Positions 23,510-24,417 of a DNA stretch of 24,417 nt are shown here, piece by piece. A program made the position numbers and the translations under genes. The notes under the pieces are model-generated. The model had not been told where the DNA came from, did no database searches, and worked only from the letters and a program-made list of their open reading frames with translations. This stretch comes from Thiopontia sp964344135 (lineage in GTDB: Bacteria > Pseudomonadota > Gammaproteobacteria > GCF-002020875): NCBI GenBank assembly GCA_964344135.1, contig CAYFMF010000025.1, positions 1 to 24,417 on the forward strand, in the 5' to 3' direction. Numbering within the stretch: position 1 is the first letter of the stretch; every line of letters starts with the position of its first letter.

Positions 23510-24340
23510 TTGCTCCCTTTGAAGCCCAGATCATCAAGAATCAGAATCCATCTCTTTGTGCTGCTCTCTTTGACAGCACATGGTTTGCTACTGCTGGAGT
23601 GGAACAAACCCACCCATGATCTGGCCGGGGATCCAGAAAATAGTGCGAAGCTTCATCTCTCTCTGGCGAAAAAAACCATATCAGCCCCCCCTGCAGACAA
23701 ACCTCAGCTCATTCCCCCTTTCGAAGGGCCCACCATTTCAGAGAAAGCAGTCACCGTTGCCAAGGCCAGTTCATCGGCACAGCCCTTATCCCCCATCCAG
23801 CCATCACTCAATAAAATGAGTCCGGTTCCTGCCACACGGCCTCTGGCCAAACCAGCAGAAATATCTGAGCCACTGGAGACAGAGAGGCCAACCTACCCAA
23901 CCAGAGAGAGTGCCATAACAACCGAGAGACCTCCCTCTCAACGCCGACAGAGGGTCGTGACAAACTCCCACCAGTCCGATTCTCGCCAGACTACCTCCCC
24001 TCAACCCAAGACCATTCCGCCCCCGAAAACAGACCAAACTGTTTCACGAGAGACCCGCGCAATGGTCCGCAGAGCACTACATAAGAGCTTTTCCGAAAGT
24101 TTCCGATATCCTCCTGTTGCAATTCAAAATCGTTGGCAAGGGACCGTTCTGCTGGCTTTTGAAGTAGTCCCCAACGGCAAACTGAAAAAAATTGAGATCA
24201 AGAAACCCTCTGGACACCCCGTTCTGGATCAAGACGCATTTGAAACACTAACCCAAATCGATCAGCTAACCAATATCACTGCCCCGTTTCCGTCTACACT
24301 GACTATGGAACTACCCGTAATCTATCAATTACAATCCTGA
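23510..24340 (+). CDS. tonB: TonB family energy transducer
   Basis: This 276-aa protein has the TonB plan. A short basic N-terminus is followed by a membrane anchor (about 13-30) with the conserved S-x3-H motif (S20, H24) that couples to ExbB/ExbD. A long periplasmic Pro/Ser/Thr-rich linker runs over about 55-190. The C-terminal TonB domain (about 195-276) has YPPVAIQNRWQGTVLLAFEV (200-219) and PNGKLKKIEI. It passes proton-motive energy to outer-membrane receptors for B12, haem or siderophores. It diverges from the B12 riboswitch operon, which hints at, but does not prove, a cobalamin-uptake link. No ATG is available: TTG at 23510 (or 23519) follows a stop codon and has no clear Shine-Dalgarno, so the start is uncertain. 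ExbB/ExbD are not in the window. Confidence 0.85.
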   Translation: MLPLKPRSSRIRIHLFVLLSLTAHGLLLLEWNKPTHDLAGDPENSAKLHLSLAKKTISAPPADKPQLIPPFEGPTISEKAVTVAKASSSAQPLSPIQPSLNKMSPVPATRPLAKPAEISEPLETERPTYPTRESAITTERPPSQRRQRVVTNSHQSDSRQTTSPQPKTIPPPKTDQTVSRETRAMVRRALHKSFSESFRYPPVAIQNRWQGTVLLAFEVVPNGKLKKIEIKKPSGHPVLDQDAFETLTQIDQLTNITAPFPSTLTMELPVIYQLQS

Positions 24341-24343
24341 CCC

Positions 24344-24417
24344 ATGAACCCAAAAAAAACCATAATTCTCATTGGCGCCGGCGAGATGGGCGGCGTCTTT
24401 GCACGTGGCCTGTTGCG
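24344..24417 (+). CDS. Start of a Rossmann-fold NAD(P)-binding protein (partial)
   Basis: Only the first 24 residues are inside the window. They read as a lysine-containing start followed by a beta strand and the dinucleotide-binding loop IGAGEMGGVFARGLL (GxGxxG). This pattern occurs in 3-hydroxyisobutyrate dehydrogenase, ketopantoate reductase and related oxidoreductases; which one cannot be told from so little. It begins 3 nt after the tonB stop, so the two are probably cotranscribed. The window edge cuts the gene; it is not a truncated gene by itself. Confidence 0.6.
   Translation, partial: MNPKKTIILIGAGEMGGVFARGLL

Noticed and set aside
23260..23619. 119-codon plus-strand open frame
   Set aside because: It runs through the reverse complement of the cobalamin riboswitch and overlaps tonB in another frame.

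Overview
The window reads as chromosomal DNA of a gammaproteobacterium, probably a sulfur-oxidising one. It is moderately GC-rich, except for a strongly AT-rich first ~340 bases. The divergent ilvA/rpiA pair, YaaA, a DUF3683-type FAD/Fe-S dehydrogenase and a TonB protein all fit Gammaproteobacteria. The sulfur-oxidiser hint rests on one gene (1844-2977) that I recognise from memory as DsrS. No rRNA, tRNA, CRISPR array, insertion sequence or phage gene is visible.

Layout. (1) 1-986: an AT-rich leader with a good sigma70-type promoter, then two small glycine-rich membrane proteins (73 and 91 aa) that look like distant paralogues, separated by three consecutive hairpins. (2) 1036-6831, minus strand: a MoxR AAA ATPase, a VWA/metallopeptidase-like protein and a DsrS-like protein, tightly packed, then yaaA; ilvA lies upstream of this cassette. 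(3) 6889-8130, plus strand: rpiA with a clear terminator, directly followed by a heat-shock-type (sigma32) promoter and an Hsp20 gene. (4) 8216-12031, minus strand: a 1271-aa FAD-linked oxidase fused to a two-[4Fe-4S]/CCG-domain iron-sulfur unit. (5) 12071-12238: a minus-strand promoter and Rho-independent terminator enclose a candidate ~130-nt small RNA with a GGA-loop hairpin. The same terminator can end the cobalamin operon.

(6) 12289-23453, minus strand: a long cobalamin (B12) operon. It is led by a cobalamin riboswitch with a transcription attenuator. Reading 5' to 3' on the minus strand the genes are cbtB, cbtA (cobalt uptake), cbiA, cobO, cobM/cbiF, cbiX, cobH/cbiC, cbiD, cobL (cbiET), cobI/cbiL, cbiG and cobJ/cbiH. 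CbiX, CbiD and CbiG mark the early-cobalt-insertion ('anaerobic') route. Most junctions are short overlaps, so translation is probably coupled. Precorrin-6A reductase (CobK/CbiJ) and the late nucleotide-loop genes are not in the window.

Three oddities stand out in the operon. CobJ carries a ~170-residue C-terminal domain that looks like the HemS/HutX haem-binding family. A ~150-bp nested inverted-repeat element sits between cobH and cbiD. The cbiA gene has no ATG able to include its whole P-loop. (7) 23510-24417, plus strand, divergent from the riboswitch: a TonB energy transducer followed by the start of a Rossmann-fold NAD(P)-binding protein cut by the window edge.

The strongest candidates for something undescribed are the CobJ-HemS/HutX fusion, the small RNA candidate at 12071-12203, the palindromic element inside the cob operon, and the pair of small glycine-rich membrane proteins.
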